A stretch of 64,000 nt of DNA from Calycina herbarum (GCA_001414485.1 LLEY01000039.1:310001-374000); one strand, 5' to 3'. Positions 24,561 through 38,015 are shown, numbered from the stretch's first letter. Translations and numbers: made by a program. The notes: generated by a model not told the origin, from the sequence alone.

Positions 24561-24848
24561 CTGCTAGTAGTATGCTTTTAAGGAGTAAGTCTATAGGTAA
24601 GAGTATAATAGACCTGACGGCGTGTTATTTGAGGATGTTAGAGGAGGATATTATTAATAGTCTAGCCTGCGTTATAATATAAGGTCTGTATACGTAGTCT
24701 ATTATCTCTAGAAGTAAAATAAGTAGGTGTTTTAGAAGTAGGAATGTTAAATAGTTCTACTATAAGAAACAGTGAAATAGAGAGCAGGATCCTAGCTTTT
24801 AAAGCAGTATAAACAGCTGTTTTTTAGGTGGAACGATTAGTGGAGCTC

Positions 24849-25309
24849 TGTTACGAATCACGTGCTAGCACGTGACGAAGTGAAGTCTAGGCGACGCTCT
24901 AATAGAACAAGCACTATTATAACTCTAAAAGGAAGAAAGGATTAAAAGTAGTAGGATATATAATCCTGGGATCTTATTATAGTTATATTATATAACTCGG
25001 TTAAGAGTAGTTAAGTAATAGAGTCTAGTTTTAAGAAGCCCTAGAAATAGAGTTAGACTCTATCTTTAGAACTCCTACTAAGTAGGACTCTAAATATAAA
25101 CGAAGGTTCTATATAAGACTAGCACGTCTACTATTAGATAGGAGCTTTATACTTAACTTTAGTTATTAATCTTATTATCTTATTTAATATCTTTAATATA
25201 AGTAACGAGTTTACTTCTAAGTAAATAACCCGGCGTATCTATACTTCTTACTTATATACTAACCTTCGAGACTTAGTTATCTTTATTTAGTTTATTTAAG
25301 TTTCGTTAT
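24849..25309 (+). repeat. 5' LTR of element D
   Basis: More AT-rich than its partner at 31298: most differences are T or A here where the other copy has C or G. It is followed by CTTTAAGTATCTGCTTAG, as in element C. Confidence 0.9.
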
Positions 25310-25319
25310 ACTTTAAGTA

Positions 25320-28300
25320 TCTGCTTAGAAGTTTAGTCGCTATAGCTCTAGTAACCCTTGCTATAGCTAGCTTAAATACTAGTTAAACTAATATTATAGG
25401 AACATTTAGAAGTATTACTAGAAGAATACCTACTAGTATATATTTAACTAGGAATAATAATAATATTAGTATACTAGACGCTCTCGAGCCTTATAAGGTC
25501 GAAGTACTTGAAACTATTAAAGTTAAGATACTAGATATATATTATAGGAAGCGAAAGGAACTAGACTTATTCCTTCTTTAAATAGACATCTACTTTAACT
25601 TTAATTCTAATAAATTCAAAAGCAATTATAATTTATAAACTATCTTCGCTATCTCTTATCTTAGAGAATTAGTATTAGAATAGGTATAGCTATATTTAGA
25701 GGACTTCTTTAAGAATAAGAATAAAGATAGAAAGATAGAATTAACTAAGATTATATTTAAATCTTAGAGAGGATTTAAGATAACTATTAGAAAAGTCTTT
25801 AGAGACTTTAATACGATCTAAATAGCTATATATAAGCTTTTAGATTTATACTAAACTGGATTAGTAATAGACTATGCTAATAAATTTTAACGTTATAAGA
25901 TAAAATCGGGATAGGATACTATTACTCTTATAGAACTCTTTTATAGAGGATTGAAGGTATATATCTATAAAGAAATAGCTAAGTAGAATATATAATTCTT
26001 AACTATTATAGATATAATTAAGAAAGTTGTTTAGCTAGATAACTACTTATACGAATTTAGGAAGAGTAACCCTAGATATAGAGAAAAGAGTTAAGAGTTA
26101 GGAAAGTAGAAGCACTTTTATACTAATAAATATAGTAAGAAGGTAAACGCTATATAGAAGAAAACCTTTTTAAAGAAAAAAGGACTTTCCTAGAAGGAGT
26201 AAAATCGTTGATATAAGTAGAACTTGTATTACAACTATAGCCTCTCTAGCTATAGAGTAAATAAGTATAGTAAGAAGAAAGACTCTAATAAGAAGAGACG
26301 AATTAACGCTATAGTCTATAGAGAAGTAGTATTACTTAATAAAATTAAACTTACGAACGAGGAACTTAAGACTAGAGAATATAGTACGTAAATTAAAACA
26401 GACACTGTAGATATAGCGACAGGCGCTGTATACTTATAGCTAAACGAAGAAATTAAGTTATAAGTTAGTAGAGTATAAGATACTAATAATAATAGAGATC
26501 TATTACTTAAATAATATTATAATATATAGTTAGAAATAAATTATAAATTACCTTTTTAAGTAGAATATAAATTACTACTATTAATAAGTTTATTAGAGTT
26601 ATTAGAGTTAGAATCTAACTTATTAAAAGAGGATCTTAGAATATATAAACCTAAAGAAGGGGAAATATAGGTATTTATTAGGACTTTTAAGAGAGAAAAT
26701 AGATAGGTATATATAAAAGAATAGAAACCTGATTTCTAGAGCTTATATTCTACTTAAGGAATTAATCCTACTATCTTAACTACTTATAAGATAGTAAGGA
26801 ACGATTAAGATCGAGTAACTATAGTTAGCTCTATTAATAACAAAGAAACTATTAAGTTTAAAGAGCTAGAACTAGAATAGATAATACTAAACAACTATCT
26901 AGAGAAGGGAGATCTATAGACAGTTACTAATTTAAAGGATAATACTACTAAATAGTAGTAGTGTTATCTAAAGAGATTTAATAAATACAACAGATGTCTA
27001 AAGTCGGATATAATTACTTACCTATCTAATTAAGACTATAAATTAGAAATTAATAAGAAATATTAAGTATTAAAGATTAAAAAAGAAGTTATAATAGTAT
27101 TTAAAGAATTAGAAGATTAAAGAGTATTTAGAGTTACTAAGGTAGACCTCTAAGCTAACCTAATCTATAAATTCTACTAACCTATAAAAGGTAAATAGTA
27201 GACTACTAAAATATTATAAAGAGTAACTATTAAATAGGTTTAGTATAAACTACGAGTATTATTAGACTAGTCTATAGAAAGACGTTTTATAGGAACACTT
27301 CTAGAACCTAAGGGAATAGTAGAAGATAGTCTAGTATATAAAGTAGCTTTTTCTAATAATAAAAAAGTAATATTCTTTTTAAGCTCTTAAAAAGGAGATA
27401 ATAGTAAAAGAAGATTTAAGGTTTATTATATTAAACTAGAAAATTATACTACTATAAGAGAGTTAAACGCTATATCTAGAGAGAATTAACTTATAGTAAT
27501 AGTAAAGATAGGAGAAAAGGAACTCTAAGTCTTAATTAATTCTAAAATAATAGATAACTTCCTTTCTCTAGTAGCTTAAAAGAAGCTGAACGTTCTAATT
27601 AAAGGTATAAGGCTATACTACTTAGGAGTAGTTAATAGAATAGACGTTATATACTAAGACGGAATTATTAATTAGTAAACTATTCTAATAAATATTACTA
27701 TTAAAAGATATTATTTAGATATATAATTTAATATTATTAAAATAAGAAATAAGGAAGCGATACTTAGTATATTATAGATTTAGGAATATAATCTAGATAT
27801 TAACTAGAAGGCTTAGAAAATAACCTTTAATTAATATAATTACGTAGGTTTATAATTATAACTATAAGACTAGAATAAGATTAGTACTACCTCTTCTAAA
27901 ACGCTAGAACACCTTACCTAGGGTCCTTTATAGGTTAGTAAGATAGCTGATAACGAAATACCTATATAGTATAGAGAATTTAAAGCTTTGTTTAAAAACC
28001 TAGAAGACTTATAAGCCTTACTAGAATATTACTTATAAGATTATAAGATTAAACTAAAAGAGGGTTATTATCTCTTAAAGTAGAAGCTTTAGTTATATAA
28101 TTAGAAAAGCTTATAGAGAATAGAAAGTTATATAAAAGAAGGTATTAAGAAGGGATATATTAGGAAATCTAAGTTACTAATTACCTTAAATATACTTATT
28201 ATTAAGAAAAAGGACAACCTAGATAAGAGAGTATATATTAATTACTAAGAAGTAAATTATACTATAGTTAAGGACGCTTATCTACTACTACCTAGCTAAT

Positions 28301-30790
28301 ACTTATAAGATAAGTTAGGTAAGATAGTATAGTTTATAAAACTAGATTAATAAAACGCTTATAGACTTATATAAATAAAAGTTAAAGACGAATAGAAGAT
28401 AGTATTTACCTTACTATCGAGCTTTTATGAATATATAGTTATGTTATTTAGACTTTATAATATACTAGCTATATATTAAAGGTAAAATAATAACATTTTA
28501 AGAGATCTTCTAAGAGTAATAGTAATCTATTACCTAGATAATATCTTAATCTTCTTAGAAAAAGAAGAAGAATATAAGAGATATATTAAAGAAGTTTTAT
28601 AATAACTTATAAAAGTAAACTCTTAGTTAAAACTCTTAAAATATAAGTTTAGAGTAACTTAGACACTTTTCTTAAGATAGGTATTTAGTCTAGAGAAAAT
28701 AGAAATAGATCTAGTAAAGATCTAAGATATTTTAAACTAGAAATTACTAGAGAATATAAAAGATATATAGTCTTTTCTTAGATTTATAAACTTCTACTAT
28801 CTGTTTATATAAGACTATATAAAAATTATTAAACTAATAATAGTACTAGTTAAGAAAGCTATTAAATTTATTTAAAATAAATAAGCTAAGAACGCTTTTT
28901 AAAAAATTAAAACAAGGTTTATAGAAAAACCTATTCTATATAACTTTAATATAAAAAAACTAAGTATAATCGAAATAGATACCTTAGATATATTAATAGA
29001 TATAATTCACTTATAACTAAATAGAAAAGAGAAACTTATATCTATTATATATTATTCTAAAATATTTAATCTAGTATAATAAAACTATAGTATTTTTAAT
29101 AAAGAATTACTTACTATAGTACTAGCTTTAGAATACTAGAGAATTTATTTATAATTAGTAAAATACTAAGTTATAGTTTTATTTAACTATAAGAATCTTA
29201 GAATATTTATAACAACTAAAGAACTTATAACTAGATAGTTAGCTAGATAGTTAGAGATATTAAGAGGATTTAATATTATTATTTAATATATAAAAGAAAC
29301 GTTAAACGCTTAAGTTAATACTCTTAGCTAGAAACCTAGATATAAGAGAGATAAGAAGTATAAAAAGATTATAATCTTAAAAACTCTTAAAAATAGAGAC
29401 TTAGTACCTACTATATATAAAATAGTAGTAATAAACGACATCTAAATAGATAAAATTTAGAATATAAACAAGGGTTATAACTAGTATATAAAAGAGAAAC
29501 TATAGGTTCCTAGCTTATATATAAAGGAGTTTATATAAGAATACTATACTATACTCGCTTATAGATACTAAGGAATTCGTAGAACTCTTTAGAGAATAAG
29601 ATAATACTACTATATTAACCGATTATCTATAATAGTTAAAGAAGTAATAGTAGAATATAATACCTATACTAGGAATAAGGCCTTCTACTATATATCTTAT
29701 AAATAGATAAACACTACTCTAATACTATAAATACCTTAGAAATTAATATCTATAGATTTTATTATTAAATTACTAAAATCTAAAGATCTAATAATAGGAG
29801 TTAAATATAATATAATCCTAGTTATTATAAAACGACTTATAAAGTATATAATTCTAATAGTATATATAGAGTTAAGTATAGCTAAGGAATTAGTATTTAT
29901 ATTCCTTAGAGAAGTAGTCTTAAGATATAGACTACTTAAAGAAATACTCTTAGATAGAAATAAGCTCTTTATCTTAAAATTTTAGATTACTCTTATAAAA
30001 CGATTAAGTATAAAAAGGAAGCTTTCTATAGCTTTTCACTCTTAGATAAATAGAGGAAATAAACGTATAAACTAAGTAGTAGAAACATACCTTCGTTATT
30101 ATATAAACTACTAGTAAGATAACTAGGTAGAACTACTACCTTTAACATAGTTTACCTATAATAGCTTAGTAACGAAAATAATACTTATTATACTATTCTA
30201 TACTAATTTTAGGTATAAATTATTAGTATATTAAGAACCGCTGTCTATAACTATTAATAACTAACTTACTTATATTTATATCTTGAAAATTAAAGAGCTA
30301 TATAAGGAACTTATAAAGAATTTATAATTTATAGCTAAAAGAAATATATACTACTATAATAAACGACGTAGTTAAGAGCTAATACTAAAAGAGGAGGATA
30401 AAGTCTACTTAGTATAAAAGAATATCGATATAAAAAGACTAAGTAATAAACTAGATTATAAAAAACTTAGACTATTTAAAATTAAACGAGTTAAGAGACC
30501 TTTAAATTATAAATTAATACTACTAAGAATAATAAACATCTACCTAGTATTCTATATATCCTTACTTAAACTAGTACTACTAAGAGTACTACTAGCTCTA
30601 CTTATAGAAATTTAACTAGTAAACCTAAATACTAAATATAAAGTTAAGAGGATTCTTAACTATAAACTTATTAGAAGATAAGTTAAGTATTTAGTTAAAT
30701 AGTTAAATTACCTATATTTAAAGAATACTTAAAAACTAAAAAGTAATCTTAACTATTACTTAAAAGAACTTTAGAAGTTCTACTAATAAA
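25320..30790 (+). pseudogene. gag-pol relic of element D
   Basis: Colinear with the coding relic of C. Recognisable pieces are a knuckle relic near 26,215-26,275 (YYNYSLSSYRVNKY type), the RT box YYLDNILIF near 28,530-28,555, the integrase core near 29,750-29,930, and a chromodomain relic near 30,620-30,720. Stops occur every 10-30 codons. It shows the same YLDN form as C, so either the Asn arose in a shared ancestor or RIP hit the same site in both. Confidence 0.75.
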
Positions 30791-31297
30791 ACCTAAAGCT
30801 ACCTAGAACTTAGAACTAGGGTTAGATAAGGATATATTATTAGAAAGTATCTATTTAACAAAAGAAGCTATCTCAAAGGTAGGAAACTAGGCAAAAGAGA
30901 ACTTAAGAAGAGGACTTAAAGGTAGAGGACTTAGAGGAGTAATAGAGAATTGTTTATATATAGAGCTAAAGAAAAATCGACATATAGGTTTTCAAGGCCT
31001 AGAAGGAGGAACGTCGAAGTAACTAGAGCTATTATAAGACCTTTTTAACTAAATATACTTAGAATAACAAGAGGACTTTAAGAGCTCTAGAAAACATTAA
31101 TAAGACTGTTTATAATAAAAAGAATAGGTTATTATAGGTTATTATACAGATTTAATATATATAGTAAGAGCTAGATACTCTTTTCGTTTTATATATAAAG
31201 AGGACATGTTATATAGGAAGGAAGGTTAATATCTTTCTAATAACATATTTTAGTTTATATTCTAGTATAGAGACATACTAGGCTAAGAGGGGGATAG

Positions 31298-31759
31298 TAT
31301 TACGAATTACGTACTAGTACGTAACGAAGTAAAGTCTAGGCGACGCTCTAATAGAACAAGTACTATTATAACCCTAAAAGGAAGAAAGGATTAAAAGTAG
31401 TAGGATATATAATCCTAGGATCTTATTATAGTTATATTACGTAACTCGATTAGGAGCAGTTAGGTAATAGAGTCTAGTTTTAGGGAGCCCTAGAAATAGA
31501 GTTAGACTCTATCTTCGGGACTCCTGCTAAGTAGGACTCCAAACATAAACGAAGGTTCTATATAAGACTGGCACGTCTGCTATTAGATAGGAGCTTCGTA
31601 CTTAACTTTAGTTATTAATCCTATCATCTTATTTAACATCTTTGATATAAGTAACGAGTTCACTTCTAAGTGAACAACCCGGCGCATCTGTACTTCTTAC
31701 CTGTATACCAACCTTCGAGACTTAGTCATCTTTGTTTAGTTCGTTTGAGTTTCGTTACA
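31298..31759 (+). repeat. 3' LTR of element D
   Basis: The right half keeps ancestral-looking G/C bases (CCTATCATC, GTGAACAACCCGGCGCATC). The sequence turns unique immediately after CGTTACA at 31759. Confidence 0.9.
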
Positions 31760-34700
31760 CTCCCCCTGTAAGACAGCTGATTTTTACCCCTGCAGTTACA
31801 TTTGTTTCCACCTGTACGTAGTATGCCTTGAAGGATTTGGGGTTTGAGATTGAGGACGAATTAGATTTAAGTTCGCTTTTATTGCCAATGAGATTGGTCA
31901 ACGATGCTGTCTTTCTAGACTTTAGCGCTCTCTCTTCTCACCACATGCAAGTGACAACTACCTAGCGGCTGGATGCATGTCTCGATATCCACCCAATATC
32001 AAATTACAATGGAGGCTTTTCATTTCTCTCATGAAACAGCTTAACATATGTGTCAAGAGTTCAAAGCACCGTACTCCAAAGAAGATCCAAGAATACCACA
32101 AGTCCATCTATGTTGTATTTATTGGCGTCGTCACTTTTCAAAGTGACCTATTATCACCGCCACGTTTCCAACCCCTCACAAGCTTCGTACTTTAAAAAAT
32201 AATATCCAAAAGCAACGGGCTACTAAAAATTGTCTTGAAAAATGACATTCGAAGCGAGAAATCAAATAGTATCATCCCATTTGGACTATCATGGGCGAAT
32301 AAAACACCCCGAAGAGGTTGAAAAGGAGCTAAGAGGAGGATAAAAAAGGATCGTTGAACTACATAACAGTTTGAAGCGCAATACTCATGCTAGTGGTGCC
32401 AAACCTCAAGGTAGGTTTAGTCATAGTGATGCATGTGGCGGTTTGAATGAGCAAAGCTATTTGAGAAATCGAGGATAGAGTATGTTCAAATACGAGGTAG
32501 TTTTGAGTTCAGCTGGTATTTCAGACACTTTGATTCAGCGTGGGAGAGTAAACATGCCGTGGTTTGTTTCGTTGTAAGTTAATGTGTGTGAAAGGTGATG
32601 AAGGGAAGGTACGTAATAAACTTGTAAGGTTGGATCCCAAGATGCCACGGGCGAGGCTGAGACCCCTGGGATATTTCCAACGTGTCCTTCATGAATTGGA
32701 TAAATTCATCTGTGGGTAGAATCGAGATTCATGAGCCTAGTCAACATAACATATCTCTCTACCTTCTCGCTTAAGAATTCTTCCCAACGTGGGGGCATCC
32801 TATACAATATCGTTAAGGGCATATGTAAAATCTTCGCGTCCATATAAAATGAATAAGGGCTAAAAGTTTCCTTTCGGGTAACAACGATGATATTGTAGCA
32901 GCATTGTGGAGACGGATTCGATTTTGGCGGTGTTGGAGCAACGAAGTAGAAGTCCACGTTTCGGAAAATTGATTTAGAAGAAATAGTAGTCGAGGAAGTG
33001 GGCTAGGGACCCAACATTTGGCCAGAATTAGAACGTGGTAAAACTTAAAAGTCTAAAAAGCCTCCTTCAAGTTACCTGCTGTATATATGCGAAAAAAGGA
33101 AAGCTAATAGAAAAGGTTTGCTCTAAAAGAGTAGCACATACGACAAGTGTTCTTGGATCGCTTGACTAGAGTCCCGCTGGTTTAAAATGTATTGGCATGA
33201 ATAGAATTTCTCGACTAGAAGTAGTAAACTGAGGGGTCATCGACGCCAAGGCATATCACGTGGCGCGATGCCCTTTTTAATGGGCCTCGAAGGTAACAAT
33301 TTCAACAAGGCCTGGCCATCTTTCAACAAAAACACCGACACTTTGCGACACTTTGCAACACGTTACAAGTCTCGAATCGCTGCGAGAGGTTGTCCCATCA
33401 CGATTTTCTGGGCCCATCTAGAGCCTCAATACAACTCAATACAACCAAAAAAGAAAGTCAAGCAATCGAATTTGGCGGCCGACAAGACCGGCTTGCCGCG
33501 GAGTTGAGCGACTCTTCCATGACCAAGCCGGGCAATGTGGCGCATTGAGAAAATGCAATAAACCTTGCTGTGCAACGTCCAACCAACCCGAATTAGAACA
33601 GGTCGCCGGGAGGAGAGGCCAATAAGACAAAAGCAATGTCATCCTCGAATCTCGACCATGAGAGGAGACAGGGCAGCGTGACAACCAGAAGAGACTTGCT
33701 CGAAAAAGGAAATTTGACACGAACTCCGTATCCGGGGTATGGGAGTTGGGGTCCGGCTGAAGAAGACTAGAGAGCTTACTCTACTCTCTTACTCTACTTA
33801 GTGTTGAGGCTACCGGCTCGCTGCCCGAGGGACGATACGTGTACGAGCGTGCACTATGCTGAAAGTACCGAGCCTAAGTGAAGCTTAAACCAAATAGAGG
33901 GTTCCCAATGTCTTGTTGATGTGCCAGACTGACTCTTGCTAGTTCTCGTCGCGTTTTCCTTACCGCCACTGTAAGACAACTAGATTTCCAGAGGTTCCAG
34001 ACAAGTACCGCTCCTCGAGGCTCGTGGCAAGCCCAAGTGGACCGACCCAGCGACAAGGAAGGCCTGCCCTGCCTGCAGGACAAAGCCAAGTCTTCTGGGG
34101 ATTTACCGTGTGGGACGGGACTCGACGATCCCCCACTATCACCCTAACACAGTTGGGAAATTGAGGAAATTTGGGAAAGAATCTGGTCGCTAAGGACGGG
34201 GGAGAGGACATAAGCTATGAGAAAGACGGAAACTGGGCGTGTTATGAATTAGGATCCGGAGAGACATTTACCAACGCGAATCCGATATGGAGGGAACAAG
34301 CTCTCGGATTGGATCATGGCTTGACGTTCGACATGCAACGACTTGAGGTGATCTTATGCCGGAATCCTCTGTATGCTGGTTGGTAGATGTGCGAGGGGTG
34401 TGGTATGGGATGGGGAAGAAAGTGTGTGTTTGGCTGCAGCGGTTGGGCTAAAGCAGCCCTACCTGAGGTTAGTGTGTCGGTGGATTTGATAGTCAGTTAG
34501 CTGGCCTATCTTGGCTGTCTTGTCTTTCCCTCTTGGGAGCTGAACATTTACCATTTATGCCTCCCTACTACTCATGTACCAAAAGTGAGCAGAGGCTGCT
34601 TGGGAGACACGGGCTGAACGGTGATGGCGGTTGACCCTTGTCAAGGGACCTTGACAGGCGATATTTTGCGAGATGTTCTTATCCTTGAGCATGCCCCCCA

Positions 34701-34864
34701 AACTGAGAAATTCTATGGATTGGATCCGTCGAAACTGTTCAGGGGCAAATCCAGTCCACTTAGCAATATTTATATCACATACATCTCCTTGCGCTCGCAG
34801 GCAGAGCCTCCATGTGTGGGGATTCTTCCCATTCGTGATTTCCGGTCCAGGGTCTAGCGTCAAA
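31760..34864. other. Long gene-poor stretch upstream of the Zn2Cys6 regulator
   Basis: Ordinary composition, several frames of 70-100 codons on both strands, none with a recognisable domain. It holds one gene-like fragment on the minus strand (described separately). From about 33,700 the sequence becomes GC-richer and probably contains the promoter and a long 5' leader of the regulator. An in-frame ATG at 34673 and out-of-frame ATGs such as 34621 lie in this leader and could act as upstream starts. Confidence 0.5.
32579..32957 (-). pseudogene. Fragment of an unrecognised protein gene
   Basis: A minus-strand frame reads DFYFVAPTPPKSNPSPQCCY, FSPYSFYMDAKILHMPLTIL and YRMPPRWEEFL with a natural, low-bias composition, then ends at a TGA near 32706. 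In another frame the sequence continues plausibly as LPTDEFIQFMKDTLEI and PRPWHLGIQPYKF to a TAA at 32579. The shift without splice signals and the lack of an ATG suggest a decayed gene or an exon of a broken one. I do not recognise the family. Confidence 0.35.
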
Positions 34865-37800
34865 ATGCAGTCGCATATCTTGGGTGGGCGATCCTACCCT
34901 TCCAGCCCGTCGCAATCGAATCTGCATCGGAATTACCTCCCACATGTACAAAAAGAGGAAGGCCTTGCCTTGAAGCCGGACGAGTGCCATTTTCTCCTAC
35001 CTGTACCAACTGCGACTGCAACTGCGACTGCAACTGCAACTGCGACTGGAACCCTCTTCGTGCAACACCCCTCCTCCCTCGACTTCCTGCATCAAGGCCA
35101 GTTCCAGTTCCATTTCGGGTCGGAGCAGCTCCAGCACCTGCAATCGTACGCGGCCGCCCTCCAACCCAGCGTGAAAACGGAACCCTCCGATCGCGAAACT
35201 CTGCTGCGCACACCACCTAGAATGCCTCCTGCAAAGCGCAGTGCCTCTGCGGATGCCCACGACACGCTCTCCTCACCCAAGCAACTGCGACCAGAGCATT
35301 CTGATGAATTCTCCGGCATCGTGAGGAAGAGACTCGCGGGCTCGAGTCGAACCGGCCAAGCCTGTGACCGCTGCAAGGTTGGTTGACTTCTACCGACTCG
35401 ATTTTCTGAGTTCCCTTCCCTCCGTCGCACCATCCCGCTGCGGGAACGTACATCTTGAAGCTAACCCTTCTTTCTCATTGAGCAGGTCCGGAAGATACGT
35501 TGCGACGGCCTCCCGGGAGGATGTTCACCATGCCTCAACAACCACTCCGAATGTCGAACCACCGACCGAATTACGGGACGAGCATCGACGCGTGGATTTG
35601 TGGAGGATATGGAAGCGAAGAATCGTCATTTGCAAGATAAAGTCAAGGAGTTAGAGGAGCAATTGATGCAGGCACGGAATGCCCTCGGTCTGAAGAATCC
35701 CGCCGATGGACATACTCTCACCAGTTACACTGGGGCTCAATCGTCCAATACACCAGCTCCAAATGGAGTGTTAACGGAACACCTGGCGGGAGATGTCTCG
35801 CCGTTTCCCGCGAGTTTTCCAGGTACCAACTACCTCGGTGTTTCCTCTGGAAACTCGAGATTAAGCTCCATCAAGGGTACCGCCCTCTCCATTCTGGGCA
35901 TGGAAATTGATATTGCCGATTTCGAATCCCCTGACATGGACGAACCCGATCCCACTACATTTCATCCTGATCTACATAACAAGTCTTACCAAGCCTTCTT
36001 GCAATCTGCACTCAATGTCAATTCTAAAATCACGAATGTGGAACTCCCTACGAGACAGGATGCATCTAGATATGTGGATTGGTATTTTCGTACCATAAAT
36101 CCCTTTTTACCCATCCTCCATAAACCGTCTTTCATGGTATTGGTAAGTTTTACCTCTCGAGATCATCCCGGAAGCGTGGCCTAACGATTACAGTTGAATC
36201 GCTACTACGACGAGCCACGGTATGTCTTCACGCCAGCGGAAAAGGTAATAGTCAACATGCTTTTCGCCATCATTCTTTTCCAAATCGCGGCTCGGAATTG
36301 GGAAGACCCCATCCAACAACAAGCTATGACCAAAAGGTCGAATATGCATTACCATTACAGCATTGGCATGTTCTACCAATTATCTTGCAGTCATGGAGTA
36401 CAAGATGTACAAGCTTTAACAATGATTTGCTCGCACCTTCGAAATTTCCCAAAGCCCGGGGCCAGTTGGATTTTAACGCAAACCACCCTTACAGTTGCAA
36501 TCGAACTAGGCTTGCATCGATCAGCAACAACATGGGCTTCTGGTGTGACGTCAAATCCTCTTGATTTGGAAATGCGAAAAAGAATTTTCTGGTCATTACT
36601 TATCATGGATATCACGCTCAGTGGAAAACTTGGCCGTCCCATGAGCTTCCGGATGGAAGATTTCGATATCGAGTTACCGCAAGAGGTAGCCGACGAGCAG
36701 TTGTCCGAGTCTGGCATAGACACATCTATACCCGCTACTTGTCAACATACAGTTGGCATTCATGCTATGCGCTTATCACTGCTATACATGGAACTTTACA
36801 GCACAATTTACGCGGTCCGGCGGCAGCCAGAAAAATACATACAGACAGTCAATTCTTTGGAAGCAAAGTTACAGGCGTGGAAAGATGCACTTTCGCCAGA
36901 TTACAAGCGTGCAGATTTAGAAGGCCAAGACCAGATCCATGCTCTTTATGTTGAGAAATGGGGTTATGAATTTCGCCTCCTCCTTCGACACCCCTCCGTC
37001 GCCCTGACGAATGACGAGTATTTCAATTCTGAAAACATGAGGATCTGCGTGGAGTCATCCCGTCAAATGCTTGCTGTTGTAAAACAACTGCTGAACTTTA
37101 GATCTCTCGATACGACCTGGTACAGTTGTGCTACCTATGTTCTGGCAGTAACAACTACTATCTTCTCACAGTATGAAAAGAGAGGCGAGGTGGCGCAAGC
37201 CGACTTGACCGCTTTAAAAGAGGAGATGGATACTTGGTTAATGGTCATGGCTGGTGTGGGTACGTTATTAGGTAAGTTTCGTTCATTCTTCAAAGTCGTG
37301 CATTCAACTAACCCACATAGGCTCCGGAACCCGGCTCCGAGATGCAGTCAAAGGCGTTATTGATAGGACCATCACTATTCTCGATGCTCACAAAATTGGG
37401 CAAAAGCAGAGATTTATTGAACATTCGCGGTCTCCACCCACCCATAGGCAGCATGCCTTTCACTTCTCTGACGAGGGAACACACAATCCTAACAGTAATT
37501 CGACTTACGATCCTAATCAAGCGCCTCAAGTTCCCCATCATACCACATATCCCGTATCCACGCAATATGAGTCGTTTCCTGTCCCTCTACAAGATACTAC
37601 ACATTCCTCGTATCATCCTCCGGCGAATCCCAACTTGGTACCATATACAACAAGCGAACCACCTCTCTCTGCAGTCTTCACAAACCCATCCTCACATCCC
37701 AACTGGCATGAACCAGGACCGCACCACCACAATCACAACCCTTACGACCCATCTTTGGCATGGCGTGAATATGCAAATATGACCTACAATACGGGAACGG

Positions 37801-38015
37801 CCGATCCTGCGGACGCACTTTTACAACTGGGGGGTGTGGGAGGGAGAGAGACGATCAGTAATACACCGCATACAAGTTCCTCGCTTCAAAATGGCATGGA
37901 GAGCTCGGTTCCGATTGTTAGGGGGCGTCAGCACATGCATGGGCAGCTTACTGGGATGGAGCACTGGCCCAATCTCGTGTTGGGGGGTATGGGTCATCAA
38001 CCGAACGATGAGTGA
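34865..38015 (+). CDS. Zn2Cys6 transcription factor with fungal-specific regulatory domain
   Basis: Four exons: 34865-35377, 35486-36142, 36194-37271, 37321-38015; introns of 108, 51 and 49 bp with clean GT..AG and CTAAC-type branch sites. The product is about 980 residues. The binuclear cluster at residues 167-194 spans exon 1/2: CDRCK then VRKIRCDGLPGGCSPC and LNNHSEC, exactly CX2CX6CX6CX2CX6C, followed by a Leu-containing coiled coil (DKVKELEEQLMQARN). The middle-homology region (exon 3) has the fungal_trans pattern around SWILTQTTLTVAIELGLHRS and KRIFWSLLIMD. The N terminus has a Thr-Ala repeat; the C terminus is His/Pro/Asn-rich, likely activating. A longer frame upstream starts at ATG 34673; I chose 34865 for its AAAATG context. 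Target genes unknown. Confidence 0.88.
35009..35050 (+). repeat. Hexanucleotide repeat coding a Thr-Ala run
   Basis: Seven near-identical units of ACTGC(A/G), the last ending in ACTGGA. It encodes alternating Thr and Ala in the N-terminal region of the Zn2Cys6 regulator and is likely to vary in length between strains. Confidence 0.8.

Larger units (their letters stand above)
24849..31759 (+). mobile_element. Ty3/gypsy element D, related to C, strongly RIP-mutated
   Basis: LTRs of 461-462 bp at 24849-25309 and 31298-31759 start TGTTACGAAT (right copy TATTACGAAT) and end CGTTATA/CGTTACA. The interior is colinear with element C from gag through integrase and chromodomain, but with more stops and no long open frame. 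No matching 5-bp duplication is seen: AGCTC lies before and CTCCC after. The stretch 30,800-31,290 between pol and the 3' LTR does not resemble the antisense relic of C. A purine tract, AAGAGGGGGATAG, precedes the 3' LTR. Confidence 0.85.

Noticed and set aside
34775..35453. Multiple overlapping frames on both strands around the start of the Zn2Cys6 gene
   Set aside because: They are shadows of the GC-rich, repeat-containing first exon; only the plus-strand frame leads into the Zn2Cys6 cluster through a valid intron.
36391..36723. 110-codon minus-strand frame
   Set aside because: Antisense shadow of exon 3 of the Zn2Cys6 regulator.
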